A stretch of 64,000 nucleotides of DNA. It comes from Dichetophora obliterata. Lineage: Eukaryota; Arthropoda; Insecta; Diptera; Sciomyzidae. How positions within the stretch are numbered: the first letter of the stretch is position 1; each line of letters opens with the position of its first letter. This document shows positions 35,190-48,540 of this stretch, in pieces. The notes under the pieces were generated by a model, which saw nothing but the letters and a program-made list of their open reading frames with translations, did not search any database and was not told where the DNA came from. The stretch spans positions 94,201,175 through 94,265,174 of the forward strand of contig OY986437.1 of assembly GCA_963920525.1 (NCBI GenBank), read 5' to 3'. Made by a program: the position numbers and the translations under genes.

Positions 35190-36591
35190 TGTGGCTGTGT
35201 TGTACAGGATGACAGGGCAACTAGTAGCTGTGCCGCTTATGAATGTATGTTCATATGTTTCGAGAAAAACGCGTTTAAAGTCATGTTTTCGAAGACAAGG
35301 GTCGTTTGCCTTGCCTTTTGGGTAACTTGGCACTTGAACTAACTTACCCTGGTGAAGGTGGAATAATCTATCACTTGAAACTAGATTATTCTGTTGATAA
35401 ATATTCTGGCATTTGAACCAGAATACTTCTTGTGAACACAAAACTGCACTTTAACTAACTATGCGAATAGATTCATTAAAATGCACGAATTAATTTTGAC
35501 TGATATTTTATTAATTTAAGTTTGTCTTATATACTAAAAAACATAACAGAAGCCATACAATTTAGAAAACAATTAATAGCAACAACAAATAAAAAAAAAT
35601 ATAAAACGAAAACTGAAAAGTTAGTTGTGTGAGTGAATATCAAACAATTGCATAATTTTAATTTACCAAACAGTCAGTCGGTCGCAGGAAATCATTCTCA
35701 ATTTACCAATAATAAAAATTAAATTTTAAAGCTACAATGTTACGCGTCAGCACAAATTGCTGATTAAATGAAATTTCGTGGGAAATCAAATTATTAGCTT
35801 TTCTCGTTGACTATGCAATATGATATTCACTCACATGCTTACTGCACAAAATAAGACAAAATAATTAATTAATTGAAAAAAATGTAACTTAAGGTATTGT
35901 ACATTAAAGAATGTACATTAAAGAATGTACAAGTCACTTTGGTCTACAATACAAATGTAATGTACATTTGCAATACAAATGTACATTAAAGAATGTACAA
36001 GTCACTTTGGCTCGCCGTGTTTTAAGCGCTATAAGATCTGTATAACAAGCGAGACTCATTTGCAAATTTTTTTACATATTTTTGAATAGTTGTGCAACAA
36101 TAATCAATTTTAAAAAATTCGATTCTTAAAAATTGTTTGTCTTAAACCTCCCTTAAATAGTAGAAAACCACTCCAGAATACCACACCTAAAACTGTTTTG
36201 AAAAAATCTGGTGCAAGCAATTGTTTCAACGATGTTCATTTCTGAATCAACCTTTTCTAGTTGATTTCCCCAAATTCTAGAGGTTAATATTTCTAGATGT
36301 CTTTTCTAATAAATCTAAGCTGTGGAAACTTTCACTTACTCCAAACATATAAAGGGCTAAATTTGTGCTTTATCAGAATGAGACCAGAAAAATTTGCCTA
36401 TCTACAATAATCATTGTGCAAAACCAAAGTGAAATGTCTAAATCAATTTGTTACTGAGAACAATTCATTACTGATTGTCTTTCTTGGAATGTTCTATGAC
36501 GTTTACACTACATATCAGCTGTCATAAGCATTATAAAGGATACAGTTTAACTTAATCAGAAACAGACCTAAAACTTTGCTTAGCGATAAAT
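35190..36591. other. non-coding stretch, includes probable LINE 5' leader
   Basis: The first ~260 bases may be the 5' leader of the LINE fragment. At 35897-36008 a GTACATTAAAGAATGTACAA phrase and CAAGTCACTTTGG occur twice, forming a short local duplication. The remainder is AT-rich with no coding signal. Confidence 0.5.
35897..36008. repeat. local duplication around a GTACATT/AATGTAC palindrome
   Basis: Two copies of AATGTACAAGTCACTTTGG lie at about 35924 and 35992, each after one or more TGTACATTAAAGAATGTACA words. Each word is itself an inverted repeat. Confidence 0.7.
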
Positions 36592-38440
36592 CTGTGGTCA
36601 CAAGGAATAATGACTAAACTCAAAATATCGTAAAAAAGCGATATGGTATTTACTTTACTGCAAATTTTTGGAAGTATGCAGATATCCATTTTTTGCTCAG
36701 AATTGATCATCACTTACGTTTGCACATGTTTTGTTTGCAACGGTTCATATATTTAAAAAAATGGGTCATAGTTAATGTTACCAACTATACTTACTTTGTA
36801 AGTATCATACTTATTTTCAGCTTTATATACTTACCAAAATTCCATACTTATAAGTATACTTACTTTTACAATTTGTACTTAATTATGCTTACTTTTCAGC
36901 TCCGGTTGAACATTTTTGTTTGCAAAAGCGGAGTTTGAAAATTGGAGTTAAAAGCGTTAAAATTACAGACTGTGGAGTCAATTTATTTTTAAAAAATAAT
37001 ATTGAATACAGCTGTATCGAGTTTTACAATATTTTAAAGACAAGATCTGACATATTAAGGGTGTAGTCTAGTTCGTCAGCTAAAAAATAGGCTGTTTTGG
37101 GAAATTTCTCGAGAGCTTGCTATGAAAGATATGTTTATATAAGTTGTTAGGAATGAAAAAGGAAGTCTTAAATTACAAAAATACAAATTTTTTATTAATG
37201 TTTTTCAGGTTTTTTAAACAAAATTCGTACTTAAACAGAATGCCTTAATTTGGAGGCAGGTCGTCTCCCACACGATATCTCGACAACAAAATCTGAACAA
37301 ATTATCTGAAACAAAAAAACCGAAGTGTTTTAGATTCAATGAAACAATAACTATAAAATAGACTGTTGATATTAATTTTTAACAATTGTTTTAAGTAACA
37401 AAACAACAAAAAATGAAAAAATTCTTTTTTTTTCACTGGTTTTTGTAAAAAAAATATAGTAAACATCAATCTTTTAACACGATTGTAGTCTACTTTGTGG
37501 TTATTTATGTGTTAAATATGTGGTTAAAATTTCACAAAGATCAGCCCACGGGTTCTGGAAAAATCGTGTGGGGCGGGGCGTCCGTAAAAACGTAGTTTTG
37601 AGAAAAACGCTTTTAAAGTTTTTTAAACGCGTACTAACGTGCGCGCAGGTAGAGTGAGCTTTCGGTTGTAAAAAAATTACTTATACTGCTCGGATGATCT
37701 GATAAAAATCTTCATAAAAATTTAATACAATATTCTTTGATACATACACATTCGAAAAATGTAAAAAAAAGAAAAAAAATGTTCACAAGTGACCACCTAG
37801 ACTACACCCTTAAACAAAATGTGCAGCCAAGAAAACTACGATTTCAAGCAAAAGGAAAAAACCAGTTAATGTAACACTTTAATCCAGTTACAGTGAGGGC
37901 GTATAATGATAACTTTTCTTTGGTCTCTGTATACATTTGGATGTGATTTTTTATTTATTTTTTTTTTATTTAACTACTTTGAAAGTGTGTATAACTTTTA
38001 ACTTTTTTTATGCTTTTGTTTGTTTTTAAAGTATTTTATGTATTAGAAAAATATATGAATGGCAATTATATAAAATTAATATTTTGTTTTTTTTTATCTG
38101 AAGACTTTTTGGTTTTAGATAGATTGCATACACAAAACTTTTTGAGGAGAACACAAAGAGAGTGTGACAATATTTAAAGAATATTGTGGGTTCTATTGAC
38201 TTTTACATAAATTAGTAAATTATATTAAAAAAATATTAAATTTAGTTTTTCGAAGATGAGATACTTACTTGTACTTATTTTTAAAAATTATGCTTACTAA
38301 TACTTACTTTTCAGTGTTCTAAGAAGCAAATATACTTATTTTTTAATAACATGAGTTGGTAGCATTAGTTATAGTTCGTGCAATTAAAATATCGTTTTTT
38401 ACAATACTTTGAGTATAGTCGTTATTCCTTGTGACCACAG
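36592..38440. mobile_element. non-autonomous inverted-repeat element, host of a nested insertion
   Basis: The ends are inverted copies of CTGTGGTCACAAGGAATAAyGACTAnACTCAAAnTATyGTAAAAAA. They lie at 36592-36645 and about 38388-38440. The match resumes further in with AACTATAACTAATGcTACCAACT-like sequence near 36765 and 38360. The interior has many ACTTAC/GTAAGT words and no protein. A second element sits inside at 37059-37809. The superfamily is unknown and no target duplication is clear. Confidence 0.72.
37059..37809. mobile_element. nested TTAA-flanked element, 751 bp (piggyBac-like MITE)
   Basis: TTAA lies on both sides (37055-37058 and 37810-37813). The ends are inverted copies, GGGTGTAGTCTAG at left and CTAGACTACACCC at right. 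TTAA targets and a GGG/CCC start point to a piggyBac-like non-autonomous element, though the usual piggyBac end is CCC. No transposase is present. Confidence 0.65.
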
Positions 38441-39999
38441 AAATAACAATGATCAACAGCGAAAATAATGCAAATTAGAAACACAAAACAGCTGACATTT
38501 GCAGTTTGACAGCGTACAGGTTACACAGGCTTATTTTTGACATACGAGACAAATTAAGTGCGTAAAATGTGACGAACTTCGTATCTTGATGTTTAGATAA
38601 AAAAGAGACGTTTCGTAAGTTTTTAAAAAATACGAGCTTATGAAGCAGTTACGAAGTGACATGAATCACGTATTAAAAATATTTCTTTGTTCGCCGTGAG
38701 TATCGAATTTATACCCCTTCGGTTGATAGTTCTATATGTTACCCACCAATCCAAAAACCTTTGTTACGCAAAGTGGTTAATTCAATATTAAGTATTAACT
38801 GAAGCTATGTTGTAGCAGATCTCAATAATCTATTAAAAGGATTGTGTATTGGCTGTCCTACATATTCTACATATTTAGCAGTTATTAAAACAACAAAAGC
38901 AGCAAAAAATATCAAAAATGTTGCTTCTATTTACTACACGTTGTCATCAGCATCGTTAAGTAGGTGCTTTTTTGGTTGACGTGAATGCTTTATTGTTGTT
39001 GTTGTTGGTACATGCTCTTTTTCATAGCGCTAAGGAAAAATTAACAATTGACCACAAGTTCGTTGACAAGTGCATTGACGAATGTGTTTTCTAAGTGACA
39101 AAAAAAAGATGACATCAGTTTATATTAAATTAATTTACGCAGGCATGACAACGGCAAGGTATCTTAAATGCTGAATATGCCATTTTATTTAAGCAGACTT
39201 CAATATTCATATTTCAAAAATTGGAGAAGTATGATCTGCAGAAATGTTACGTCCTAATGGGCAACATATATTGATGATTTCGATTTATATTTCAGTATAC
39301 GACAGAAAAACAAAATTCGATAGCATAATAAAATTTATTCACAGATCACAGCAGCTTCCATTGAATTGGGTAAAAATAATCACAATATGTCAATCGTTTT
39401 AGGTTTAGATTTTATTACGGTTTTAAAAATGAATGTTCATTGTTACTTTAACATTTCCTATTTGATAAATTTAATTTACGAATGATGATTTTCTAGATAT
39501 GTTGATAACAACAGCTATAATATACGTTTTTTATTTCAGTTATAAACCCATAAATCCATTAATAAAATTCTATAATAATAATTGAAAATATTTACAAAAC
39601 AAATTCAAAAGGAATGTTACATGTGTAAACTAGTCTGTATCTTTACTAGTATAAGTATATAAAATTTAAGTGCAAATTTACTCCAAAAGTACGAATTTTT
39701 ATGAAAAAAGTTTTAAAATATATTTGCGCTACAGTTTTATTAAGGGGTAATTTTCTTTTAAAATTTTAACAATTAGTATATTTAATTAAAGTGTTAAGTT
39801 CCTTAAGAAATCATACCAGTTGCCACACATTGCTTAACAGTTTTCTTTTCGCGCGGTTGTGTTGCGAGAGTTTCGATAAAATCCGTGTTGTTCTCTTCTC
39901 TTTTCTTTTTATGTTACACAAAAAAAAAAAAAGAAGAAAGAAGATGAGCCTGAAGCAAGGCGAAAAGTGAGATTCATACATATAAATGCAGAGTGGCAC
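38441..39999. other. AT-rich non-coding stretch
   Basis: No gene or bounded repeat is supported. A GTTGTTGTTGTTGG run lies near 38996-39010. Confidence 0.5.
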
Positions 40000-40277
40000 C
40001 AGTGTTGCCGTTTTGGCTATTTATAGCCATAAGTGGCGTATTATTTTTCTCGCGGTCAGTTTTTGGCTATTTGGCGATTTTATTTTTTATTTGGCTATAT
40101 TTTTATTCGGTTATGATTTTTTTATTTTGACAAAAATTAATTTTTTTTTGTTTTACACCTGATTTAAAATATGTTCGCGAGAGTGAATTTTCTCTTCGCT
40201 ATTTGCTATTTTTTTACATTTTGGCTTTTTTTATTGTGCGTTCTGGTTACAAAAAAAAATTTGCTCCGGCAACACTG
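40000..40277. mobile_element. possible hAT-type MITE, 278 bp
   Basis: The ends are perfect inverted copies, CAGTGTTGCC at 40000-40009 and GGCAACACTG at 40268-40277. This matches the usual start of many insect hAT elements. The interior repeats TTTGGCTATTT four or more times. The eight flanking bases on each side are not identical, so the target duplication is unproven. Confidence 0.5.
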
Positions 40278-43091
40278 AGCAGCGCTCTAAAACGAAACAA
40301 AACAAAAGAAAAGACATTTTTTATTTCTTAGACATGTATTGCCTTAAGGGAATGGATAAAAAAACCTCCGCGGATTTGCTAAGCATCGACAGTGGCTTGT
40401 TTGCTTATACATGAAAAACCCAATTTTTAGGTAAAATCTTTTAGACCGGCCTACTCTTATTGGTCCATTGTGAAATGAAAAAAAAAATAATCAAGTAAAA
40501 CTTTTGTGTAGGATATTCTTAATGTGGCATAAAGCTGTAGAAATATGTGATATTGAATCTGAAGCAAGTATTATACCTTGACCTCAGTCAAATCAAGTTG
40601 CTTAACGTTCCTCTCCACAAACTTTCGTAAATTGAAAAACATACAAAAAAATAATAATCGTTCCATGTATAATCATTATATATACCAACTTCATTAGAAA
40701 AGTATGTGGTATGAACTTTTAAAATTTTTAAAACAGTGGCCAAAATAAAGGTTACGTATTGGAAAAATGCTGAAGAAATATCATAATGTTATGTCATAAT
40801 TAGCGTACCCTAATTATGAAGGAACACTTTTCGAATTTATTGCATTATTGATATTTATTTTTTATACTTTTTGTTATGTGTAATGATTTAAATATCTTTA
40901 AGATTTTCTGGAGTATTTTTATCCAGAAAATTTTAGTCCAAATCAAGCACGGCTTGTACTCTATAAATCTTTCGCCACCAAAAAATCCGTCATAAATTTT
41001 CCTCATTCCAAAATTTGACCTAGTTTTTGTTTTGTTCTTCTTAAAACAATTTACGATGCTGTTTTAAATAAATTCAAATTCCTAGCCACTTAGTTGTGCT
41101 CCGTAGGACCGCATGCGAACTTCCTCACTACCACCCGCACACGTGGCTTCAACTTGTGTTGGTCAAATTCAAATGCGATTGTTTTGCCAGTACAAATGCT
41201 CAAGTAAAACCATAAGCACACATACACACACACACATCCACACAACACACTTCCAAAGCCTTTAATTTGAATATAGAATGGCACACACACACTCTTGCAT
41301 GAAATATATGAAAACCACCTTTACAGGGTCACCACTGAAAGTCATTATCCTGCATTTCCTGGCATTCATTCATTTCTAAGTAGTTTAGCTCAGAGACAAG
41401 ATAAATGTTTTTGGTTGCTATGCATGTCACCCCCACCCACACCAACACCCAAGCATATGGATATTTTCTTACGTCTGCCCACACAGTCATATAAGGAAGC
41501 TATTGTACCATTGTGAATATCTCACAAATCCATTTCAACGAATTCTTCAAGCATTAAATTTAAGTTTTTTTGATTCTTTAGCTTTTCTATGATTCTCAAG
41601 CGTAGCAGGGCTAAGAAACAAAAAATGCTGAATGGTAAAAAAGAAAAAAGAAATGAGGAAAACAAATTTTCTCCACCTATTTTATGGGGTATTTTTGCAG
41701 GTATGAAAATATATTTGCATCATTTGTTTTATGCTATCCAACTTTCACTTCTGTGCTCCTATCACCGATCAGATGCAGCTCTCTTTCCAAATTAAGATCC
41801 ACTTACTTATTTGGGGTAGCTTTTTATTCAAATGCTGTTCATTGGTCTTATTTTCACTTGTTTTTTGCTGAACTTTCATGCCATTTTTAGGTAGAGCTGT
41901 CTGTGTAAGCGCGCGAGTTTGTGTGTGTGTATGTGAAGCGGTAGTTATTTCTTATCTTTGCTTCACATGCGGTTAACAGTAGTACCCACTGACACACACT
42001 CTGAAATCCTGAAGTTTTTGTCTGATGGCCATAGATGAAGAGAGTTTTTATTAACTATAGAAATTTTTCACTTTTAAGTATTTTAAAGTTATTTATTTCT
42101 CCGTTGCTCTTTTAATTTTTCATTCATTAGTCAAAAATTAAAAGATTTCCGTTGTAATGAAAAGCAAGATACTTTAATTTGCTTTGGTTTTGTTATGTTT
42201 TCACAAAAGATTATCCAGGACTGTCTTTGTGCTTTTCGCAATTCATTCTTGTGTTCTTTGAGAGCCATTTATAGTTTGTCCATGTTATGGATCCTTTATC
42301 TGTGGATCTAGAAACCTTTTTCTTACATGATTTTAATTGTGAGCTATTTACAGCAAGTAAGTTTGAAGAAGGCAACATTAACAACAAAAACTCTATATGG
42401 AATCAATCACAACAAAAATTCTGTATGGAATCAATCACACAGCAGACTAGAGTGTCTGTTTGAAAAGTTTTCTGGTCTCTTTTCGGAGCTCTTCTAGTCC
42501 CTTATTTTACCAGGAAGGCTTTTTCTTCCTGGGGGAACCTAGGGGACCGTTGTCCCATGCGCTATGGCTTGGAATGGCAAAATGATCTTAGGCATTTATT
42601 TTGAGTCGCAAAAAATATAAATGATATCAAGCAGTTTATGTTGCTAATTTTAAAAATCTTATTTACAGCTATTTTTTTGCCAGATTTGACAGTATGTGTT
42701 GACTTATGGTCTATTCGAACATGCGATTTTTATGGAAAGGAGGACAAACTGGATCTTAAAACTCAGATCTCAGGTCTGGAAATAATGCCTTAGAATTTGA
42801 ACATGAGAGTTCTGGCTATGAACCTCTGATCCTAGAACAATATAGTTAAATTAAAGTCCTTGAACTTAGACGCTTATCTTTGTTCCTAAGACATGAGGTT
42901 CCAATTCTAAGCTCTTAAGTTTAAGAGCTTATTCGTTAGACCTTAGACTTTAGATTTAGCATATTTGACCTGAGGCCTTACAAACCTTACAAACAAGAAA
43001 TTAGCATATAACACTAGACTTGAGATACAAAAAACTTTTTCTTAGACCTTGACCTAAGCTCTTACACCTTAAACCTTAGGTTTTAGTCCGA
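40278..43091. other. non-coding stretch
   Basis: No coding exon is supported. There is a CA-rich microsatellite at about 41217-41252 and a GT-rich run at about 41920-41935. At 42770-43090 the sequence drifts through loose variants of CTTAGACCTTAGACTTTAGA, a short-period low-complexity patch. Confidence 0.5.
41217..41252. repeat. (CA)n-rich microsatellite
   Basis: An imperfect CACACA run with interruptions. Confidence 0.8.
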
Positions 43092-43244
43092 AGACTAATT
43101 GCTTTATTCTGTATAACGAAAATGCACACCAACGACAAGCAAGACGCAAGAAGCAATAGAATTTCGTATAGAAAAAGTATTGCTTCTCGTGTCTTGCTTG
43201 TCGTTGGTGTGCTGCTTCGTGATACAGAATAATGCAGTTAGTCT
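43092..43244. repeat. perfectly placed hairpin, 67-base arms, 19-base loop
   Basis: The left arm, 43092-43158, contains CACACCAACGACAAGCAAGAC. The right arm, 43178-43244, is its complement with about eight mismatches, and both arms end in AGACTAA. No coding potential is present. It is either a foldback MITE or a hairpin-RNA source; the sequence alone cannot separate these. Confidence 0.85.
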
Positions 43245-43630
43245 AAGGCTGTGAATTTGATTTTAGAATGAATTTCATACCTGTCACCCAAACAACCATA
43301 GTTTCATTCACATTATTTCTTAGAGACCACAAATAACGATTATTACAATATCATAACTCATTACTATTACTCATTAATTTGTTGCAATTACTATTTATCG
43401 ATATTTTTTATTCAGATATAAAAATAATTTTTAAATCGCAATTTTTTGATTAAAAAAATTTATTTTTTTGATTCACCGAAATTCCTTATCAGATTTAAAA
43501 ATTATTTTTGTCCGTTGTTTTTCGATAGGCAATATAAATCATTTTCGATTTAAATCACTTTTTTATCAGATATATAAAAAAAATTTTTGATCATAATTTT
43601 CTTAAAAATAAAGCTAAATTTTTGTTCAAA

Positions 43631-43721
<91 letters not shown>
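43631..43721. repeat. (ATT)~30 microsatellite
   Basis: About 91 bases of uninterrupted ATT. It lies in a longer AT-rich region containing ATCGATATTTTTT and TGATCAAAA words. Confidence 0.98.
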
Positions 43722-43722
<1 letters not shown>

Positions 43723-44427
43723 TTACAGTTTATTAACAAAATAAATTTAGGGAATAAACTTAAAAACTAGGCCCTAACTACAATGGTGTTCAGCCTAATA
43801 TTTGATCAAAATAATATCGATCATATTAGAAAAAACTTAAAAGGACCAGCTCATACATATAACCCTATAATTCTATAGAGATATGAACTATGTTGGCAGT
43901 TTTCTGAATTTATTGTGTTTTTTGTTGAGATTTTGGTTGATATTTTTTCGATAGATATCGATAATAGTTTTTATATCTGATCAAAAAAAATTACTATAGT
44001 ATAATATACTATAGTATAATACAATAAGAAATAATGATACAATATATAAGTTAAAAAATTTTATCTTTGGGGCATTCCATACAAAATTCGCCACTAATAC
44101 TTTTTTTTTCTCATAAAATATTTTTTTTATTGTTCATTAATCAAAAATATTTGATACATTTTTATTTTATTTCAATACAAAAGAAGGAGTTTCGAAAAAA
44201 AAATGTATTTACGTATTTAAAAAGGACCTTTTTTCAAACGCTTATACTGCAATAACTGATGAAGATAGAAAACTTTGTCCATAAGAAGACATGCGTGCCT
44301 TCTTTTTAGCTGTCGAATGATGTTGATGATGAATGATGATTTTTTGATTGCGAAAAATAGAGATTTGCAATAAATTGGTAATCTTTTTACTTGGACCTAC
44401 TTTTTTTATAAATAAAATCCAAAACAT

Positions 44428-44566
44428 TGGCCCATTATCAAAGTCAAAATAAAAGTCTACTTTAATTTTAGTATAAGCATTTTTGACAGTTTTTCAATAT
44501 AATATGTTGTCAAAAAGCTTGTACTTAATTTAAAGTCGACTTTATTGAGACTATGATAATGGGCCA
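44428..44566. mobile_element. 139 bp MITE inside the foldback element
   Basis: The ends are TGGCCCATTATCAAAGTC (44428-44445) and GACTATGATAATGGGCCA (44549-44566), inverted with one mismatch. The complementarity continues inward through AAAAGTCnACTTTAA. Confidence 0.75.
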
Positions 44567-44856
44567 TTATTCTTAATACTGGCAGAATTTAAGAGTGGAC
44601 ACTTGAATACTTACAGATCACTAAGTTTTTTACGTCAAATAGATTACAGCAGCGTCCTTTAAATTTAGAACACGACATTTCTGACAACGTCACCGGAACG
44701 CTTTTAGCAATAGACAATGAACTGATAAGTTTAGACAAGTAAAAAGTTTAGAAAAGCAAGCTACAGTACGCTTCGCATGTGTAAGTTGCGATTGAAAATT
44801 CATTGCTCCACAAGTATTTAAGTGTCCAATCTACAATTCTACCAGTATTAAGAATA
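44567..44856. mobile_element. 290 bp MITE abutting the previous one
   Basis: The left end, TTATTCTTAATACTGGCAGAA, and the right end, TTCTACCAGTATTAAGAATAA, are inverted copies. The match extends about 45 bases inward through GGACACTTnAATACTT. Confidence 0.75.
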
Positions 44857-45216
44857 ATTTTTTGGCTTTAATTTTTAACAAAAAAAAAAATAGTTTTAAA
44901 AAATACCAATTTGCTGCATATTTCTATTTTTCGCAATAAAAAAAAATATAATTGAGTTCTAGTAAACATCTTTCGAAAGCTAACAAGAAGGCGCAAATCT
45001 CTTTGGAACCAATTTTTCTATCTTCATAAGTTACTGCAGTATAAGCGAATGAAAAACGTCCTTTTTTAGAAACGTAAAATAAAATAATTTTTTTCGAAAA
45101 CGCCTTGTTTTATATTGAAATAAAAAGGATCGTGTCAAATATTTTTGACTAATGAACCATAAAAAAAAATTTTTGGAAAATAAAAATTTTGGTGGGAAAT
45201 TTTGTATGGAATGCCC

Positions 45217-47589
45217 AATTTATATGATCGAAAAAGTATCAATGAAACTAATCTGTTGAAAAAAAATAATCACAAATAATTTTTATTTAATCGAAAAAAT
45301 TTAGACTAAAAATATATTTTATTTTTGATCAAAATAGTATCGAAATAATTTTTAGGTTGATCTAAATAAAATTGATGGAGAAGTAATTTGCTTAAAGTAA
45401 GTTTTATCTAAAAAATCATAAAAAAATAAATGGCAGAAACGGAATCTTTAGCATCCCCCGTGTACAACATTGCTATATTTAAAAGTAAATTACAGCAAAA
45501 TTACAAATGAAAAAAAAAAATTTCATGTTTCCCATGTCCGAAGAAAACAGCAAAGCTCTACGCTGGCCAAGTATATGAATATTAAAGTAATACTACTGAG
45601 ACAAATACGAAGACTGTGCAAGAAGGATAGCTGGCAGGAAACAAATATTTTGACAGCTGCCAGTGACAGATATGATTTCATTTTGCTTTCTTGCTTATTT
45701 TATGCATTGATACACGTCCTCTCGTCTGTCTGCTGACTTCGCCAGCGACGCTACAACTGCAAAGTAGTGGGTGTAGTGTCGTGTTTGTACGCTCTTCATA
45801 TTGTTTGTTTTTTGTTACTTTTGCAAAAAAGTTTGTCCTGGCATGTGTATGCTTAGCATGCTCGTAGAAGAAAACAATTTTAACTCTATAATATTTTATT
45901 AAAAAGGAGTAAATAAAATGTTCCGAAATGCTTGGCAGGCTTTTAAAAATGATTGACACTCACACTCTTTCATTCACACACCCCACACACATGCACACAT
46001 TGAGTGATAGTAAGTCTTTAAGTAAAGGATTTTTATATTCATATAGCATATGTTAACGCTTCGTTGACAGACAATACAAAGGAAGCGCAAAAATGTAATC
46101 CTTTTTTTATATTTGGGTCAAATACAGACATCGTAGTGTCGGCGTTTGTGTGTTGACATCAAAATGCAAAAAAAAAGAAGGAAGTAGCAACAAACATAAA
46201 GGATATGTTTATATTGTGCTAGCAGAAGTGCTACGAAACATCAACGAAGGGGTATTTTTTCGATAACGAAAAGAATATGTTTAAACAGCTTTTGTGTGCT
46301 TTTTTTTAACCAACTGATGTGTGCTGAAATATTTTTTTACATTTATTTTGGATAAATAATATAACACAATAAAATAAGTCCCAAAATATTATAATTGCAT
46401 GCTTAAGTTGTTGGTTCTAGAAAGCGTTTAAGCTGCGCAAAACGTGTCAGATAATGTTATTTCATCTTATTTGCTTTATGTGTCTGTACATTTTCTAACA
46501 TCACTACAATATAAATGAAAGAATCTTGATGCTGTTTTTTGAAGCTTAAAGCATCAGTTTAATTTATCTGGGAAAAATTGATGGGAGCACTTAACTTTAA
46601 ATTAAAAGTCCATGACATGACCAGCTCATTAATGAACACTTAACATTTCACAAAAAAGTCAAAGTAGTCCAGCATCTTAAAATATTCCATTACATGCCAA
46701 GACTAAAGTTTATGAAATCAAGTCACTTGGCAGTTAATTTGCATAGAAAAAATGTCTTTGTTTATTTTATGTTTCTGAAGGAGTAAAATAAGTGGTTTTA
46801 ACTGAGCCAGATACATTGCTTACGTAGTTATGCAAAACATTTGCATAATTTTAGGCAGCATTTCAAAGTTAAGACGGTATCATAGAATTTTTTATTGGGG
46901 GGAATCTTATGGATATCACTTTGTTAAATTATTTTTAAACAATTTTCTTAGTATAACAATAAAAGGGTGAAATCGCAATTAGGTTTGAAAAACACACGAA
47001 AAATTTGTGAAAGTGTATTCAAACGGGGTCACTAGTAGAAAATATCTGGACACTGGGTTACGATTTAATTTCGAGATCAATAAAAGAAAATTTTAGATTT
47101 AATGAACACTGACAAAATTTCGATTTAATTCAGACTTACACTTACACTAACACAAGAGCTTATTGGTTGAAAATTAAAATTCGGACTATTTTTAGTTATT
47201 CAAAACTATATGAAAAGACTTTAGCTGTCTTTTGGCTAATAATTTTGAGATCCTATTTCGAACCGAAATCCGCTTTAGAACCAAACTAACCATTTTTAAC
47301 GTTTTTTGAACATTTTTTAAATAAATTTGAATAAAACGATCAATACTTTTAGCTATTTCAGCCTTTTGAAATCTCTTTAACCGAGCTTCTATTAATTGTG
47401 TTGTGAGGAAAAGATGAATCTAGTTAAAAAGTTATTCATTAGTTCAATATCTAATAATTATAATATTTTACTGTATTCTACTTATTGTAATACTTGCAGA
47501 CACAAATTGGATATGTCTCTACTAAAAAGTACGGCTTTCTGTCTACTTTCATAAAATTTTTTTCTCAAAATTTTTGTTTTGTAGAACAT
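45217..47589. other. non-coding stretch
   Basis: No coding exon is supported. TGATCnAAA words similar to those of the palindromic array at 56.96-57.23 kb occur near 45226-45365. Confidence 0.5.
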
Positions 47590-48537
47590 CTTCCAAAAGC
47601 TCATATGCTTAACTTACTGTTAACCCTGCAAAATACTGACCCATTGCGATATGCACTACGCTTTCCGAAGTTATATAAAGGGTAACAAACAACTTTATGA
47701 ACTATCTGGAGCACAACCAACGGCTTAGTGATCGTCTGTACAGTTTCCGTAGGGCCTGCTCTACTTAAACGTTTGATTGTGTTAATTGCATATGGTGTTG
47801 GCAGTAACTTTGCCCGATGGATCATGTGTTTCCTCAAGGACAGAACGATTCATGTAGTAGTTGACGACATGCCGTCCAAGGAGCACACCAGGGAGTACCG
47901 CAGGGTTCAGTTCTAGCCAACCTTGTTTCTGATTTTTATCAAAGACTTTCTGTCGTTGACACATAACTCAATCCATTCGTTTGCGGACTTCAGCAACATT
48001 TATCATTCATATTCATTAAAAAAAACGCCAAAGCTCTATGTAGATTGAGAAGAAGAGGCGAAATATGAATAATACACTCATTGATGATCTACAAAAAAAT
48101 CTCCGAATGGAGTCTTGCTTTTTCGAAAATTCATTGATCAGACGCAATGCCTACCTATGTAGCGAGGCGCAAGTAACTAAGTTTGCAATCATTAGAGAAT
48201 AGAAGGTCGTTTTTCACCATTATCTTTGGCTATAAACTAATTACTGGAAAAACTGTTTCTTCTGAACTTTTTAAAATGTATATACCACCAAGAAATTTAA
48301 GAACTAACCGTTTATTTTGTGAATCTACACATGCGACAAATTGAGCATATAACGAACCAGTCGCATGATACTTACGGTTATGTAATAATATTACTCCTAT
48401 TTTCAACTTTTATGAAGATGAAAATCGCTTTAAATTGAACTCATTCATTTTTTTTTAAATTACCATTAAATATTTAAATGAAGTTGCTAAATTCTGTAAG
48501 ACTTAAATTTGTAGCCTGAATAAATAAATAAATAATA
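47590..48537 (+). pseudogene. Jockey/CR1-type LINE remnant (reverse transcriptase, 3' end)
   Basis: The plus strand reads PAKYRPIAICTTLSEVI near 47625-47680 and NYLEHNQRLSDRLYSFRRAC at 47700-47760. After an internal deletion come AYGVGSNFARWIMCFLKDRT near 47790-47850 and SIHSFADFSNIYHSYS near 47970-48010. The last motif normally has the catalytic FADD, and here the second aspartate is phenylalanine. The C-terminal NEPVA and FNFYEDENRFKLNSF pieces are present. A (TAAA)n tail ends the copy at about 48522-48537. There are multiple stops and frameshifts. Confidence 0.82.
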
Positions 48538-48540
48538 GAG

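Larger units (their letters stand above)
44070..45216. mobile_element. foldback-type element with ~210-base arms
   Basis: The arms at about 44070-44280 and 45003-45216 are inverted copies. The outer ends read GGGCATTCCATACAAAATT and the inner parts contain CGCTTATACTGCAnTAACT. The element holds no protein and contains two further inverted-repeat elements back to back (44428-44566 and 44567-44856). Confidence 0.8.
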
